Numbered from the stretch's first letter, positions 1-10,879 are shown. The stretch: 64,000 bases of DNA from Halarcobacter sp. (GCF_963676935.1 NZ_OY781470.1:2452680-2516679); one strand, 5' to 3'. The notes: generated by a model not told the origin, from the letters alone. A program made the numbers and translations.

Positions 1-621
1 GAAACAATTTCATCAGTTCCAAATATAGTATTAAATGGATATGAATCTTATACTAAATGGGGAACTGAAAAAGCTCCAGGAACTATGCTTTTTGCCATGA
101 GTGGACCAGTTAAAAATCCAGGTGTTTATGAGTTACAATATGGTGAAAAGATGATTGATGTAATTAATGAGATTGGTGGTGGAATGAAAGATGGCTTAAA
201 ACTTAAAGCTGTTATTCCTGGTGGGGCATCTTGCCCTATTTTAACTGCCGAAGAAGTTGAAAAAGCTTACTTAGATTATGAATCAATGTGGGATATAGGT
301 TCTACTTTAGGTACAGGGGGGATGATGATTATTCCTGAGGGTGTATCTATGGTAGATGTTGCTAAAAATTTAATTGAATTTTATCATCATGAATCTTGTG
401 GTCAATGTACTCCTTGTAGAGAGGGGACTGGTTGGATTGATAAAACGATCAAAAAGATTCTTGATGGGGTTGGTTCACAAGATGACATCCAGACAATTCT
501 TGATGTTTGTGAGACTATGAATGGTAAAACGATTTGTGTTTTTGCACCAGCTGTGAAAGATATTATCAAAAGTATTGTGCAAAAATATAGACATGAATTT
601 GAAGAACATTTTAATAAATAA
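1..621 (+). CDS. nuoF: NADH-quinone oxidoreductase subunit F, 3' part
   Basis: C-terminal part of the FMN/4Fe-4S subunit that takes electrons from NADH (or another donor) into complex I. The reading frame is open from base 1, so the 5' end lies outside the window. The end carries the N3 cluster motif ESCGQCTPCREGTGW and the fourth cysteine in TICVFAPA, both typical of NuoF. It is followed 18 bases later by citrate synthase with a good ribosome site, and then by nuoG, so it heads the visible part of a long co-directional operon. Identity is clear; whether NADH is the true donor cannot be judged because the FMN/NADH-binding half is mostly missing. Confidence 0.93.
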   Translation, partial: ETISSVPNIVLNGYESYTKWGTEKAPGTMLFAMSGPVKNPGVYELQYGEKMIDVINEIGGGMKDGLKLKAVIPGGASCPILTAEEVEKAYLDYESMWDIGSTLGTGGMMIIPEGVSMVDVAKNLIEFYHHESCGQCTPCREGTGWIDKTIKKILDGVGSQDDIQTILDVCETMNGKTICVFAPAVKDIIKSIVQKYRHEFEEHFNK

Positions 622-639
622 AAACTATAAGGAGAAAAA

Positions 640-1926
640 ATGGGAAAAAATACTTTTACATTAACAGATAATAGAGATGGTAGGTCTTTTGAGTATGATA
701 TTATTAGTGGTACAAGAGGACCTGACGTTGTAGATATTAGATCTTTTTATAAAGATTCAGGGATGTTTACTTATGATCCTGGATATACTTCTACAGCATC
801 TTGTGAATCAAAAATTACATTTATTGATGGTGAAAATTCTGAATTAAGATATAGAGGTATTCCTATTGAAGAATTAGCAGGTAAAAGATCATATCTAGAT
901 GTTTGTTATTTGTTAATGAGAGGTAACTTACCAACTGCTGAAGCATCTAAAAACTTTGATTTAGAGATTAGACATAGATCTTTTCTTGATGAAGGAATCT
1001 TAAGATTATTTGATGCATTACCTGATCATGCACATCCAATGGCAACAATGGGTGCAGCAACTATGGCTCTTGCGACTATTTATAAAGATCATTTAAATCT
1101 TAAATCTGATGAAGAATTTAAAGTTATGAGAAGAAGAATTTTAGCAAAAATGCCTACAATTGCAGCAATGGCTTATAGAAACTCAATTGGTGTTCCTATG
1201 ATTTATCCAGATGTAAATAGATACTTCACTGAAAACTTCTTATATATGTTAAGAGCATATCCAGGTGGAAAATTAAAATACCTTGGTGACGGGAAGAATG
1301 AAGAGATTAAACAAGTTGAAGTTGATGCTCTTGATGCAATCTTAACTTTACATGCTGATCATGAGCAAAATGCTTCTACAACAACAGTAAGAAATGTTGG
1401 TTCAACAGAAGCTCACCCTTATGTTTCAATTGCATCAGGTATCGCTGCATTATGGGGTTCTGCTCATGGTGGTGCGAATGAAAGAGTTATGGATCAGTTA
1501 AAAATGATTGGTGATGTTAAAAATGTACCAACTTATATTGCAAAAGCAAAAGACAAAAATGATCCATTTAGACTTATGGGATTCGGACATAGAGTTTATA
1601 AAAATAGAGATCCAAGAGCACAAGAACTTAAAAAATTACAAGATAAATTGAGAATTGAATTAAATCTTGACTCAAGATTATTAGATGTAGCTGCAGCAGT
1701 TGAAGAAGCAGCATTAAATGATGATTATTTCATCCAAAGAGGTTTATATCCAAATATTGACTTCTATTCAGGAGTAATTTTAACAGCTCTTAAAATTCCA
1801 GTAGAGATGTTTACTCCAATATTTGTTATTGGGAGAATCCCAGGATGGATTTCTCAATGGTCAGAATTAAAACAAGACCCAGCAGCAAAAATTGCTAGAC
1901 CAAGACAATTATACACTGGTAAATAA
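640..1926 (+). CDS. gltA: Citrate synthase (type II)
   Basis: Condenses acetyl-CoA and oxaloacetate to citrate, the entry step of the TCA cycle, in the cytosol. The 428-aa length fits hexameric type II citrate synthases. Recognisable family segments are the STEAHPYVSIASGI block, the GSAHGGANE block with its active-site histidine, and MGFGHRVYKNRDPRA near the second catalytic histidine. The start follows a GGAGAAAAA ribosome site. The odd point is its place: it lies between nuoF (18 bases upstream) and nuoG (35 bases downstream), so a TCA enzyme is apparently co-transcribed with complex I. This would couple NADH production and use. Confidence 0.95.
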   Translation: MGKNTFTLTDNRDGRSFEYDIISGTRGPDVVDIRSFYKDSGMFTYDPGYTSTASCESKITFIDGENSELRYRGIPIEELAGKRSYLDVCYLLMRGNLPTAEASKNFDLEIRHRSFLDEGILRLFDALPDHAHPMATMGAATMALATIYKDHLNLKSDEEFKVMRRRILAKMPTIAAMAYRNSIGVPMIYPDVNRYFTENFLYMLRAYPGGKLKYLGDGKNEEIKQVEVDALDAILTLHADHEQNASTTTVRNVGSTEAHPYVSIASGIAALWGSAHGGANERVMDQLKMIGDVKNVPTYIAKAKDKNDPFRLMGFGHRVYKNRDPRAQELKKLQDKLRIELNLDSRLLDVAAAVEEAALNDDYFIQRGLYPNIDFYSGVILTALKIPVEMFTPIFVIGRIPGWISQWSELKQDPAAKIARPRQLYTGK

Positions 1927-1961
1927 AATAAAAGCGGACGATTAAAAGGAGATTACACAAT

Positions 1962-3398
1962 ATGAGTGAACTTGTCAAATTTACGGTGGATGGGGAAGAG
2001 ATAGAAGCAGATAAAGGCAGTCTTTTAATAGACAGCCTTTTAGATAGAGATATCCATATTCCTCACTTTTGTTATCACCAAGCTTTAGGAAAAGATGGAA
2101 ACTGTAGGATGTGTATGGTTGAAATCGAGGGTCAAAAAAGACCACAAATTGCGTGTGATACTCCAGTAAAAGAGGGGATGATTGTAAGAACTAAAGGTGA
2201 AAATATTGAAAAAGTAAGACGTGATATACTTGAACTTGAACTTATCAATCACCCTATAGACTGTCCTACATGTGACCAAGCTGGTGAATGTAAACTACAA
2301 GACTACTATATGGAGTCTGGTTTTTATCATTCAAGAGTTGATGTTAACCAAAAAGTTACAGCTAGAAAAAGAGTTGAACTTGGAAGCAATGTAATGCTTG
2401 ACCAAGAAAGATGTGTTCTTTGTACTAGATGTGTAAGATTTTGTTCAGATATCACAGGAACAAATGAACTTGGTGTTATTAGTAGAGCAGATCACTCTGT
2501 TATTGGAACTTTCCCAGGGAAACCATTATCTAATCCATATGCAATAAATGTGGTAGATTTATGTCCTGTTGGGGCTTTAACTTCACAAGATTTTAGATTT
2601 AAACAAAGAGTTTGGTTTTTAGAGACTTTTGATGCAATTTGTAATGGATGTTCTAGAGGATGTAATATTACAGTTGATCATAGAAAAGAGAAATATAAAG
2701 ATGATCAAATATTTAGATTCAAACCAAGAGTTAATAAAGCAGTTAATGGTTGGTTTATGTGTGATGAAGGAAGACTTTCATACAAAAATGAATCTGAAAA
2801 TAGATTTGAAACTGCATTAATAGATGGAGAAGAGACTATTTTTGACAATGCAATTACAAAAGCTTTTAAAATCTTAACACAAAAAAATAAAACTTTATTT
2901 TTACTAGATCCAAGTCTTTCATTAGAAGAGATGCAAAATACTAAAAAATTAGCAGAAGCATTAAATGGAAATATTTCTGGTTATTCACCTCAATATATTG
3001 ATGAAACTTTTGGTGACGATTATTTAAAGAAAAATGATAAATCAGCAAATAGAGCCTCATTTAAAGAATTAGATATTGATGAAAGTGAAGATAACTTTAA
3101 TAAATTAGTAAAAGAATCAGATACTATTGTTATCTTAGGAAATACTTATTTTGATAAACATTTAGATCTATTATCAAATAAAAAAGTGATTAGCTTTTTC
3201 TCACATAAAGTTGAAACTGTATCGAAATCAGGAATTGCTATACCTGTAGCATCATTCTATGAAAAAAGTGGTACATATATTAACTTTGAGGGAATAAAAC
3301 AAAGAGTGATTTCAAAAATGAAGAAAGATAATCCAAAAGAGACTATCACTTCAATAATAGAATATATTAAAACTATGATAGATAAAGGTAGCCTATGA
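1962..3398 (+). CDS. nuoG: NADH-quinone oxidoreductase subunit G (short form)
   Basis: Iron-sulfur subunit that carries electrons through the peripheral arm of complex I. In order: an N-terminal 2Fe-2S ferredoxin domain (cysteines in HFCYHQALGKDGNCRMC), the His/Cys cluster segment DCPTCDQAGECKLQD, the 4Fe-4S segment CVLCTRCVRFC with a later CPVGA, and the CNGCSRGCN segment that opens the molybdopterin-type domain. The protein is only 478 aa, whereas E. coli NuoG is about 900, so most of the molybdopterin-like domain is missing. The remaining C-terminal 200 residues are weakly conserved. The frame is intact and the stop overlaps nuoH by four bases, so this looks like a native short form and not a frameshift. 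Confidence 0.9.
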   Translation: MSELVKFTVDGEEIEADKGSLLIDSLLDRDIHIPHFCYHQALGKDGNCRMCMVEIEGQKRPQIACDTPVKEGMIVRTKGENIEKVRRDILELELINHPIDCPTCDQAGECKLQDYYMESGFYHSRVDVNQKVTARKRVELGSNVMLDQERCVLCTRCVRFCSDITGTNELGVISRADHSVIGTFPGKPLSNPYAINVVDLCPVGALTSQDFRFKQRVWFLETFDAICNGCSRGCNITVDHRKEKYKDDQIFRFKPRVNKAVNGWFMCDEGRLSYKNESENRFETALIDGEETIFDNAITKAFKILTQKNKTLFLLDPSLSLEEMQNTKKLAEALNGNISGYSPQYIDETFGDDYLKKNDKSANRASFKELDIDESEDNFNKLVKESDTIVILGNTYFDKHLDLLSNKKVISFFSHKVETVSKSGIAIPVASFYEKSGTYINFEGIKQRVISKMKKDNPKETITSIIEYIKTMIDKGSL

Positions 3399-4678
3399 GT
3401 ACAGCTGCAATAGTTATTATTATAATAAATATACTTCTTGCTAAAATACTATCAGTTGGAACAACTCCAATTATGGTATGGTGGGAAAGAAGAGTTGCTG
3501 GTTTTATGCAAGATAGAACTGGTCCAAACAGAGCAGATATTGGGGGAATAAGACTTGGTGGTCTTATTCAAGCAATTGCAGATATGTTAAAACTTGTATT
3601 TAAAGAGGATTTTACTCCTGCACATATTAAATATAAATTTTTATATACAATAGCTCCTGCAATTGTATTTATTTGTTCATTTTTAACAATGGCAGTTATT
3701 CCATTTGCTGATAACTTAGTTGTTGATGGTGAAAACTTTATGATGCAAGCTATTCCAACTCAACTTGGGATCATGTGGTTCTTGGCATTTGCTGGTTTAT
3801 CAGTATTTGGTATTATACTTGGTGGTTATTCATCTCAAAATAAATATGGACTTTTAGGTGGGATTAGAGCTTCTGCACAAGTTATCTCTTATGAGGCAGC
3901 TATGTCATTATCTGTTATCTCTATTCTTTTAACTTATGGTTCAATTAACTTAAACGACATGGTTCAAGCTCAAGGTGGAACATTCTGGGGAATAATTCCA
4001 GCATGGGGTATCTTTATGCAACCATTAGCTGCACTAATTTTTATAGTTACAGCTTTTGCTGAGACAAATAGAACACCTTTTGATATTGCAGAGGGTGAAT
4101 CTGAAATTGTTGCAGGTTATCACACTGAATATTCTGCGATGAGATTTGGTTTATTCCAAGTTGGTGAATATGCAGCAATGTCAGCTTCATCAGCAATCAT
4201 TGTTACTCTATTTTTAGGTGGATATCAAATCCCTTGGATGGATACACAAACTATTCAAAGTAATATCAATTATGTAATGATTGCAATCATTATTTTACTT
4301 CCATTAAAAGCATTTTTCTTTGCTAAGTGGATGAATAAAAACTATGATTGGCTTGATAAAAACGATAAAAGACAAAAAGAAAAAAATATTCTTATAAAAG
4401 GATTCTGGGGAATTGCAATTATTATTTCTGCTATTTTAATAGCTCTAATTGCAACAGGACTAGGTGAGAATGGTGTAAACATTGCAACAGCAGTTATTCA
4501 AATAGGAACATTTGTAGCTAAATTTTTATTTATGAATTTTGTATTTATCTGGATTAGATGGACACTTCTTAGATTTAGATATGATCAACTACAAATGTTA
4601 GGATGGAAAGTACTTATTCCATTATCAATACTAAATATTGTTATAACAGCAATAATTGTAGTAGCAACAGGAAGTTAA
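3395..4678 (+). CDS. nuoH: NADH-quinone oxidoreductase subunit H (C-terminally extended)
   Basis: Membrane subunit at the junction of the two arms of complex I, forming part of the quinone-binding chamber. Typical segments include WWERRVAGFMQDRTGPNRA near the N-terminus and ETNRTPFDIAEGESEIVAGYHTEYS in the central loop. At 427 aa it is about 100 residues longer than the usual 325. After the normal last helix (KAFFFAKW...) there is a basic linker followed by further hydrophobic segments around residues 335-355, 365-385 and 405-425. The gene overlaps nuoG by four bases and is followed almost directly by nuoI. Confidence 0.93.
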   Translation: MSTAAIVIIIINILLAKILSVGTTPIMVWWERRVAGFMQDRTGPNRADIGGIRLGGLIQAIADMLKLVFKEDFTPAHIKYKFLYTIAPAIVFICSFLTMAVIPFADNLVVDGENFMMQAIPTQLGIMWFLAFAGLSVFGIILGGYSSQNKYGLLGGIRASAQVISYEAAMSLSVISILLTYGSINLNDMVQAQGGTFWGIIPAWGIFMQPLAALIFIVTAFAETNRTPFDIAEGESEIVAGYHTEYSAMRFGLFQVGEYAAMSASSAIIVTLFLGGYQIPWMDTQTIQSNINYVMIAIIILLPLKAFFFAKWMNKNYDWLDKNDKRQKEKNILIKGFWGIAIIISAILIALIATGLGENGVNIATAVIQIGTFVAKFLFMNFVFIWIRWTLLRFRYDQLQMLGWKVLIPLSILNIVITAIIVVATGS

Positions 4679-4679
4679 G

Positions 4680-5186
4680 ATGGGAATTAAAATAGTAGAA
4701 AGACATGGAAAGTCTTTAAAAGATAAATTATATATACCTGCAATTGCTGCAGGTATGAAAACTACTTTTACTCACTTTAAGAAAAATCTTGGTGATGTAT
4801 CTAACTTAAAAACGATGCAATACCCTGAAGTACAACCTACTGATATCACTGAAAGATACAGAGGGGTACATAGACTTACAAAGTGGGAAGATGAGAGTGA
4901 AAAATGTGTTGCATGTTATATGTGTGCAACAGCTTGTCCTGCTCAATGTATCTTTATTGATGCTGAAGAGAGATTTGATGGTGTAGCTGAGAAGAGACCA
5001 AAAGAGTTTAAAATTGACCTTTTAGAGTGTGTATTCTGTGGATATTGTGTAGAAGCTTGCCCTTGTGATGCAATTAGAATGGATACGGGAATTTTTAGTT
5101 TCACTGCAAGTAAAAGAGAAGACTTTGTAGTAGATAAAAAACAACTTATGTCTTATGAGCGTTCAAAGGATTTTGATGATGAGTGA
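4680..5186 (+). CDS. nuoI: NADH-quinone oxidoreductase subunit I
   Basis: Two-4Fe-4S ferredoxin-like subunit that passes electrons to the last cluster before quinone. Both motifs are visible: CVACYMCATACPAQC and CVFCGYCVEACPCDA. The length of 168 aa is normal. It starts one base after the nuoH stop and its end overlaps nuoJ. No deviation from the family was seen. Confidence 0.95.
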   Translation: MGIKIVERHGKSLKDKLYIPAIAAGMKTTFTHFKKNLGDVSNLKTMQYPEVQPTDITERYRGVHRLTKWEDESEKCVACYMCATACPAQCIFIDAEERFDGVAEKRPKEFKIDLLECVFCGYCVEACPCDAIRMDTGIFSFTASKREDFVVDKKQLMSYERSKDFDDE

Positions 5187-5694
5187 TATTATTTTTATAG
5201 GACTTAGTTTTTTTGCAATAACAGGTGGAATTGCGATGTTAGTTTATAAGAATCCTATGTATTCTGCATTGGGTTTACTTGTTTCAATTATGGCTGTTGC
5301 AGGTATGTTTGCACTTTTAAATGCAACTTTCCTTTTTATGGTTCAAATAATTGTTTATGCAGGTGCTATTATGACTCTGATTCTATTTTTATTAATGTTT
5401 CTTAATATTAAAGAAGAGAATCTTCCTAAAGAGCCTAAAAAATATTTTCTAATTGGTTTAGGTGCAGTTATAATGATCCCTTTTAATGTTGTTATATTAA
5501 AAGCAGTTTCAAACTTGCCTGATGCAAATATGAATATTGTAGAGGGTTCATTTGGAGATATTAAACCTATTGGTGGTTTATTATATGATGATTGGATTTT
5601 AGCATTTGAATTGATTTCAATTCTACTTTTAATTGCACTAGTAGGTTCAATTGTTTTAGCAAAAAGAAAAAAAACAAATAAGGAAAACGCATGA
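5179..5694 (+). CDS. nuoJ: NADH-quinone oxidoreductase subunit J
   Basis: Membrane subunit of the proton-pumping arm. Five hydrophobic segments are visible, and VQIIVYAGAIMTLILFLLMF is the characteristic conserved helix. I prefer the ATG at 5179 (MSDIIFIGL..., 171 aa) because an AAAGGA ribosome site lies eight bases upstream; longer in-frame starts exist inside nuoI. The gene overlaps nuoI by eight bases and nuoK by four, consistent with translational coupling. Confidence 0.92.
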   Translation: MSDIIFIGLSFFAITGGIAMLVYKNPMYSALGLLVSIMAVAGMFALLNATFLFMVQIIVYAGAIMTLILFLLMFLNIKEENLPKEPKKYFLIGLGAVIMIPFNVVILKAVSNLPDANMNIVEGSFGDIKPIGGLLYDDWILAFELISILLLIALVGSIVLAKRKKTNKENA

Positions 5695-6002
5695 TTAGTT
5701 TAACATCATATGCATTTGTTTCTATGATTCTTTTCTCTATAGGAGTTATAGGTGTAATTGCTAGAAGAAATATATTTGTAATCTATATGTCTATTGAGTT
5801 GATGCTAAATGGAGTAAATCTATTCCTTATTACATTTGCTAGATATCACTTTAATATGGATCCACAAATTATTACAATTATGGTTATATCAATTGCAGCA
5901 GCAGAAGCAGCAATTTTTCTTTCTGTTATTATACTTCTTTACAGATCGAAAAAATCACTTGATACAGATATCTTTACTACACTAACACAAGGAGAGAAAT
6001 AA
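5691..6002 (+). CDS. nuoK: NADH-quinone oxidoreductase subunit K
   Basis: Small three-helix membrane subunit (103 aa) of the proton-pumping arm. The conserved acidic residues in the helices are present, in SIELMLNGVNL and SIAAAEAAIFLSVI. It overlaps nuoJ by four bases and nuoL by one. The length is typical. Confidence 0.94.
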   Translation: MISLTSYAFVSMILFSIGVIGVIARRNIFVIYMSIELMLNGVNLFLITFARYHFNMDPQIITIMVISIAAAEAAIFLSVIILLYRSKKSLDTDIFTTLTQGEK

Positions 6003-7891
6003 TGATGGATACTTCGCTTCTTGTATGGATTATCTTAGCTCCATTAATTGGTGCTATTTTAAATACAGGTTTTTATTTTTATCATATAAAAAGAAAACCT
6101 ATCCCTGAATTAGTGTTTTCATTAATTGGTACAATTACACCTTTAATTGCTTTTTTAATTACACTATCACTATTTTTAAATATGGTAGATAGCGATATTA
6201 CATATAGACAAGAGTTATTTACTTGGATTAATATTGACACTTTAAATATTTCAATGGCATTTTTAGGTGATAAACTAGCTATATTTATGTCTATGTTTGT
6301 TACATTTGTTGGTTGGTTAATTCATATTTATGCAATTGGTTATATGACAAAAGATGAAGGCTTTGGTAAGTTTTTCGCATACTTTAACCTTTTCTTAGCA
6401 TCAATGTTAATTCTTGTACTTGCAGACAACCCAGTAATTTTATTTATCGGATGGGAAGGGGTAGGACTTTGTTCTTATTTACTTATTGCATTTTACTATT
6501 CAGACACAGAAAATGTTCTTGCAGGTAACAAAGCATTTATTGCAAATAGAGTTGGTGACTTTGGATTTATTTTAGGTATAGTTACTTTATTCTTTGCTTT
6601 AGGTGGAGTAAATTTAAGTTTTGGTTCGTTAGAAGCAAATATCTCTAATGCATCAACTGAGTTATTAGTACTTTCAGGTTTCTTACTATTTGTTGGTGCG
6701 ATGGGTAAATCAGCACAGATTCCATTATATGTATGGCTTCCTGATGCGATGGCAGGACCAACTCCAATTTCAGCACTTATTCACGCAGCTACAATGGTAA
6801 CAGCTGGGGTTTATATGGTTGCAAGATTCCATTTCTTATATAGTGGGATTGAAGAGATTGGTACATTTATAGCTTATATTGGTGCATTTTCAGCTTTATT
6901 TGCAGCAATTATTGCCACAAAACAACAAGATGTTAAAAAGATTCTAGCTTATTCAACTATGTCTCAATTAGGATATATGTTTATTGCAGTTGGTCTTGGT
7001 TTTTATAGTTCAGGATTATTTCATGTATTAACACATGCTTTCTTTAAGGCTATGTTATTCATGGGTGCTGGAGGTATGATTATAGCTTTACACCACGAAC
7101 AAAATATATTTAAAATGGCACAACATAGAGTGCAACTTCCAATAATTGGAATTACATTCTTAATAGGTGTAATTGCAATTTCAGGTATTCCACCATTTTC
7201 AGGTTTTTTCTCTAAAGATGCTATCCTTGCAGCAGCTTTCCAAGAGGGACAATATGGAATTTGGGCAATTGGAATGTTTACAGCATTTTTAACAGCATTT
7301 TATATGTTTAGAATGTACTTCATTCTTTTTGTTGCACCTAATAAACATACGAAACATTATGTTTATACATCAAAAACAATAACTTTACCACTACTAATAT
7401 TAGCTATCGGTGCAGTTGGAGCTGGTTTCTTAAATTTACCAGCAGCATTAGGTGGAGAACATATGGTTGATACTTGGTTAGCACAAACTAACTCAATTGA
7501 AGTTCATATGTCACATACAACGGAATATATCTTAATGGTTATTTCAGTCCTTGTTGCAGCTTCTGGTATCTTTGTAGCATATAAAAAATATGCTAACTTT
7601 GATGTTTATAAACCAGAGAGTGAAGAGGGATTAATAGCTAATAAATTCTATGTTGATGAGATTTATGATGCAGTATTTGTTAAAACTGCAAAAGTTATCT
7701 CTACATTTATAGATAAAGTGCTTGACATGAGTATCATAGATGCTCTAATTATGAATGGATGTAACCAATTTATCAATTTTGGTAAAAAAGTTGCAGAATT
7801 ACAAAATGCAAATGTAAGATTTTATGCAGTATTTATGCTAGTGGGTATGAGTTGTGTATTTATCTATCTATATTTTTCTTTAGGATTATAA
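6002..7891 (+). CDS. nuoL: NADH-quinone oxidoreductase subunit L
   Basis: Large antiporter-like proton-pumping subunit (629 aa). Family segments include WEGVGLCSYLLIAFYY, ANRVGDFGFILG, MAGPTPISALIHAATMVTAGVY and STMSQLGYMF. The C-terminus has the long amphipathic and terminal helices expected for NuoL. Two adjacent ATG codons (6002 and 6005) could both serve as start. It is followed by nuoM after one base. Confidence 0.96.
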   Translation: MMDTSLLVWIILAPLIGAILNTGFYFYHIKRKPIPELVFSLIGTITPLIAFLITLSLFLNMVDSDITYRQELFTWINIDTLNISMAFLGDKLAIFMSMFVTFVGWLIHIYAIGYMTKDEGFGKFFAYFNLFLASMLILVLADNPVILFIGWEGVGLCSYLLIAFYYSDTENVLAGNKAFIANRVGDFGFILGIVTLFFALGGVNLSFGSLEANISNASTELLVLSGFLLFVGAMGKSAQIPLYVWLPDAMAGPTPISALIHAATMVTAGVYMVARFHFLYSGIEEIGTFIAYIGAFSALFAAIIATKQQDVKKILAYSTMSQLGYMFIAVGLGFYSSGLFHVLTHAFFKAMLFMGAGGMIIALHHEQNIFKMAQHRVQLPIIGITFLIGVIAISGIPPFSGFFSKDAILAAAFQEGQYGIWAIGMFTAFLTAFYMFRMYFILFVAPNKHTKHYVYTSKTITLPLLILAIGAVGAGFLNLPAALGGEHMVDTWLAQTNSIEVHMSHTTEYILMVISVLVAASGIFVAYKKYANFDVYKPESEEGLIANKFYVDEIYDAVFVKTAKVISTFIDKVLDMSIIDALIMNGCNQFINFGKKVAELQNANVRFYAVFMLVGMSCVFIYLYFSLGL

Positions 7892-7892
7892 T

Positions 7893-9377
7893 ATGAGTGC
7901 AGATATATTATCGTTTATTATCTTTTTACCAGCAGTAGTTGCCTTTGGTTTAATGATTACAACAAAACATGTGGATACAGTTAGAAATATTGCATTTTTA
8001 ACTACTACAGTTATTTTAGCACTTGTATTAAAAATTTATGTTGATTTTGAACCAAGTGCGGGTATGCAGTTTGTAACAAATGTACCATGGATTGAATCTT
8101 ATGGTATTAATTATTACATTGGTGTTGATGGTTTTTCATTAACAATTCTTATGATGATTGCTATTTTAATCCCTACAGCATATCTTCTTTTATGGGAAGG
8201 TAGAACAAAAGGTTACTGGATAAATATGCTACTTGTACAAACAGGTGTTACAGGGGCATTATTATCTTTAGATGTAATTCTATTTTATTTTTTCTGGGAA
8301 GTTATGCTATTACCAGTTTTCTTAATGATTGGTATTTATGGATTTGGAGACAAAGTATTTACAACTATTAAAGTTACAGTTTATACAATGCTTGGTTCTT
8401 TATTAATGTTTGTAGCTATTCTTTACTTAGGTGTTAGTTATTTCAATGAGTTTGGGAACTGGTCTTTCCAATATGATTCATTAACTCAAATTACTACACT
8501 AAGCTATAATGAAAAAATTTGGTTATTTTTAGCATTCCTTTCAGCATTTGCTATTAAAATTCCAATCTTTCCATTACATACATGGATTATGGAAACGTAT
8601 AAAAATGCTCCAACTGGTGCAGTTTTCTTATTATCTTCAATTATGGCTAAACTTGGGGTTTATGCAATTGTTAGATTTATGATTCCAATTTTTCCTGATA
8701 TTTATGTTGAGTTTTCAACTTGGTTTGTATTTATTGGATTATTTGGTTTAGTTTATTTTGGTATAGCAGCGCTTATGCAAGATGATGTTAAAAGAATGTT
8801 CGCTTACTCTTCTGCATCTCACTTAAGTTTTATTGCTGCTGGTATCTTCTCACTAAATGAGTTTGGTATCAATGGAGCCTTATATTTAATCATTGCACAT
8901 GCTATTGCAACAGGTGCATTATTCTTATTAGTTGGAATTATTCATGATGAGACAGGATTTAAAACTATTAAAGATTTAGGCGGACTGGCAAAACAATCTC
9001 CAATCTTTACAACAATATTTGCAATTATGCTTTTTGCAAATATTGGACTTCCTGGAACAAATGGATTCGTTTCAGAACTTTTAATTATATTTGGTATATA
9101 TGAATTTAACCATACACTAGGTTATATCTCAGCATTAACAGTTATTATTGGAGCTTCATATATGTTGTGGATGTTCCAAAGAGCAATCTTGGTAAAAAGA
9201 GAATCTGGTGAAGATTTAAAATTTAGAGATTTAAAAATTAAAGAGATTATTGGTTTAACGCCTTGGGTTATATTGGTATTCCTAATGGGTATTTATCCAG
9301 ATATTTTTATGGATAAATTTGAGCCAACAGTAACACACTATTTAAATGATATTTTACATATTGGAGCAGCAAAATGA
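7893..9377 (+). CDS. nuoM: NADH-quinone oxidoreductase subunit M
   Basis: Antiporter-like proton-pumping subunit (494 aa, usual length). Recognised by [49 protein letters not shown] and [10 protein letters not shown]. Multiple membrane helices run throughout. It overlaps nuoN by four bases. Confidence 0.96.
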   Translation: MSADILSFIIFLPAVVAFGLMITTKHVDTVRNIAFLTTTVILALVLKIYVDFEPSAGMQFVTNVPWIESYGINYYIGVDGFSLTILMMIAILIPTAYLLLWEGRTKGYWINMLLVQTGVTGALLSLDVILFYFFWEVMLLPVFLMIGIYGFGDKVFTTIKVTVYTMLGSLLMFVAILYLGVSYFNEFGNWSFQYDSLTQITTLSYNEKIWLFLAFLSAFAIKIPIFPLHTWIMETYKNAPTGAVFLLSSIMAKLGVYAIVRFMIPIFPDIYVEFSTWFVFIGLFGLVYFGIAALMQDDVKRMFAYSSASHLSFIAAGIFSLNEFGINGALYLIIAHAIATGALFLLVGIIHDETGFKTIKDLGGLAKQSPIFTTIFAIMLFANIGLPGTNGFVSELLIIFGIYEFNHTLGYISALTVIIGASYMLWMFQRAILVKRESGEDLKFRDLKIKEIIGLTPWVILVFLMGIYPDIFMDKFEPTVTHYLNDILHIGAAK

Positions 9378-10879
9378 GTCAACTTATTCACATATTACCA
9401 GTATTAACTGTACTAATAGCGGCTGTTGCTTTAATGTTTATGAGTATGTATGAAAATAAATTTTCAATAAAAACTTTTATTACAGTTTCATCTGTAGTTT
9501 TAGTTGCTACACTTATCATGGCATTTATTCCATTTGGTGAATCATATTCAATTAGACCATATGAATCAATTTTTAATGATGTACTTATTTTTGATACATT
9601 TTCAAACTTCTTCCATGTATTATTGATTGGTGGTACTCTTTTAACATTATTAATTGGTGAACACTATTTCCAACATAGATCATATTTTAAAGGAGAATTT
9701 TTCTCTATTTTATTATTTGCTCTATTTGGAATGATGTTATTAGCAAATGCAAATGAATTAGTTACTGCATATATTGCATTAGAAATCGCATCATTTGCTG
9801 TATATATTATGGTTGGATATAACTCAGAAGATAGTAGAAGAGTTGAAGCAATTTTCAAATATTTAGTACTTGGTTCATTTATTGGAGCATTTTATTTATT
9901 AGGTGTAGTTTTAGTTTATGGTGTAACACAAACAACAAACTTAACTGAGATAGCTACATTTATTACTACAAACAATGTTGCCGATATGCCATTATTATAT
10001 ATTGGTTTAACACTAATCTTATTTACATTTCTATTTAAAATATCTGCCTTCCCATTCCAACAATGGGTATTAGATGTTTATAGAGGTGCACCTATGATTA
10101 TTACTGCATTTATGGCATCTACTTTTAAAATTGCAATTTTCTCTTTCTTCTTAAGAGCTATTTTACAAGATATTGAACCATTAATTAACTTCTGGGATTC
10201 TATTATTTATGTAATTATTGTATTTACTTTAGTATTTGGTACTTGGTTAGCAGTAACACAAAAAATTGTAAAAAGAATGCTTGCAGCTTCATCTATTGTA
10301 CATACAGGATATATGCTATTAGCTTTTATTGCTATAGGACAAAATATTGATGCAGCTTATGCTATTGTATTTTATCTAATTGCTTATCTTTTATCAGCGC
10401 TTGGTTCTTTTGGACTTGTTTCTCATATTATTTCAGAAACAAAAGTAAGAGTTACTTATGATGATTTTAAAGGTTTAGCTCATGAAAGACCATTTTTAGC
10501 AGCTATGATGACAGTATTTATGTTCTCTCTTGCAGGTATCCCTTCAACAATAGGTTTTATTGGTAAATTTTATGTATTCACTGAAGCAATTAATGCAGGA
10601 TTCACTGCTTTAGCTATCTTAGCAATTGTTGCTACATTTGTATCTGTTTACTACTATTTTAAACTTATTGCAATGATGTACTTCTACCCTACAAAAGAGG
10701 AATGTGTATCAAATGACTTCAATGATAAAAGAATCTCAACTTATGCAATTGCATTCTTAGCGATTGCAACTGTTGTAGGTGGTATTGGTAGTGTAATAGT
10801 ATTCTTTATACCAGCACTTAATATCGATTCATTAATCAATTTAACTCAAATCTCAATTCAATCACTATTTATCAAATAG
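9374..10879 (+). CDS. nuoN: NADH-quinone oxidoreductase subunit N
   Basis: Third antiporter-like subunit (501 aa) and last gene of the complex I operon. Characteristic parts are [37 protein letters not shown] and [17 protein letters not shown]. The stop codon lies inside a perfect hairpin (10861-10883), which may mark the operon end. Confidence 0.95.
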   Translation: MSQLIHILPVLTVLIAAVALMFMSMYENKFSIKTFITVSSVVLVATLIMAFIPFGESYSIRPYESIFNDVLIFDTFSNFFHVLLIGGTLLTLLIGEHYFQHRSYFKGEFFSILLFALFGMMLLANANELVTAYIALEIASFAVYIMVGYNSEDSRRVEAIFKYLVLGSFIGAFYLLGVVLVYGVTQTTNLTEIATFITTNNVADMPLLYIGLTLILFTFLFKISAFPFQQWVLDVYRGAPMIITAFMASTFKIAIFSFFLRAILQDIEPLINFWDSIIYVIIVFTLVFGTWLAVTQKIVKRMLAASSIVHTGYMLLAFIAIGQNIDAAYAIVFYLIAYLLSALGSFGLVSHIISETKVRVTYDDFKGLAHERPFLAAMMTVFMFSLAGIPSTIGFIGKFYVFTEAINAGFTALAILAIVATFVSVYYYFKLIAMMYFYPTKEECVSNDFNDKRISTYAIAFLAIATVVGGIGSVIVFFIPALNIDSLINLTQISIQSLFIK

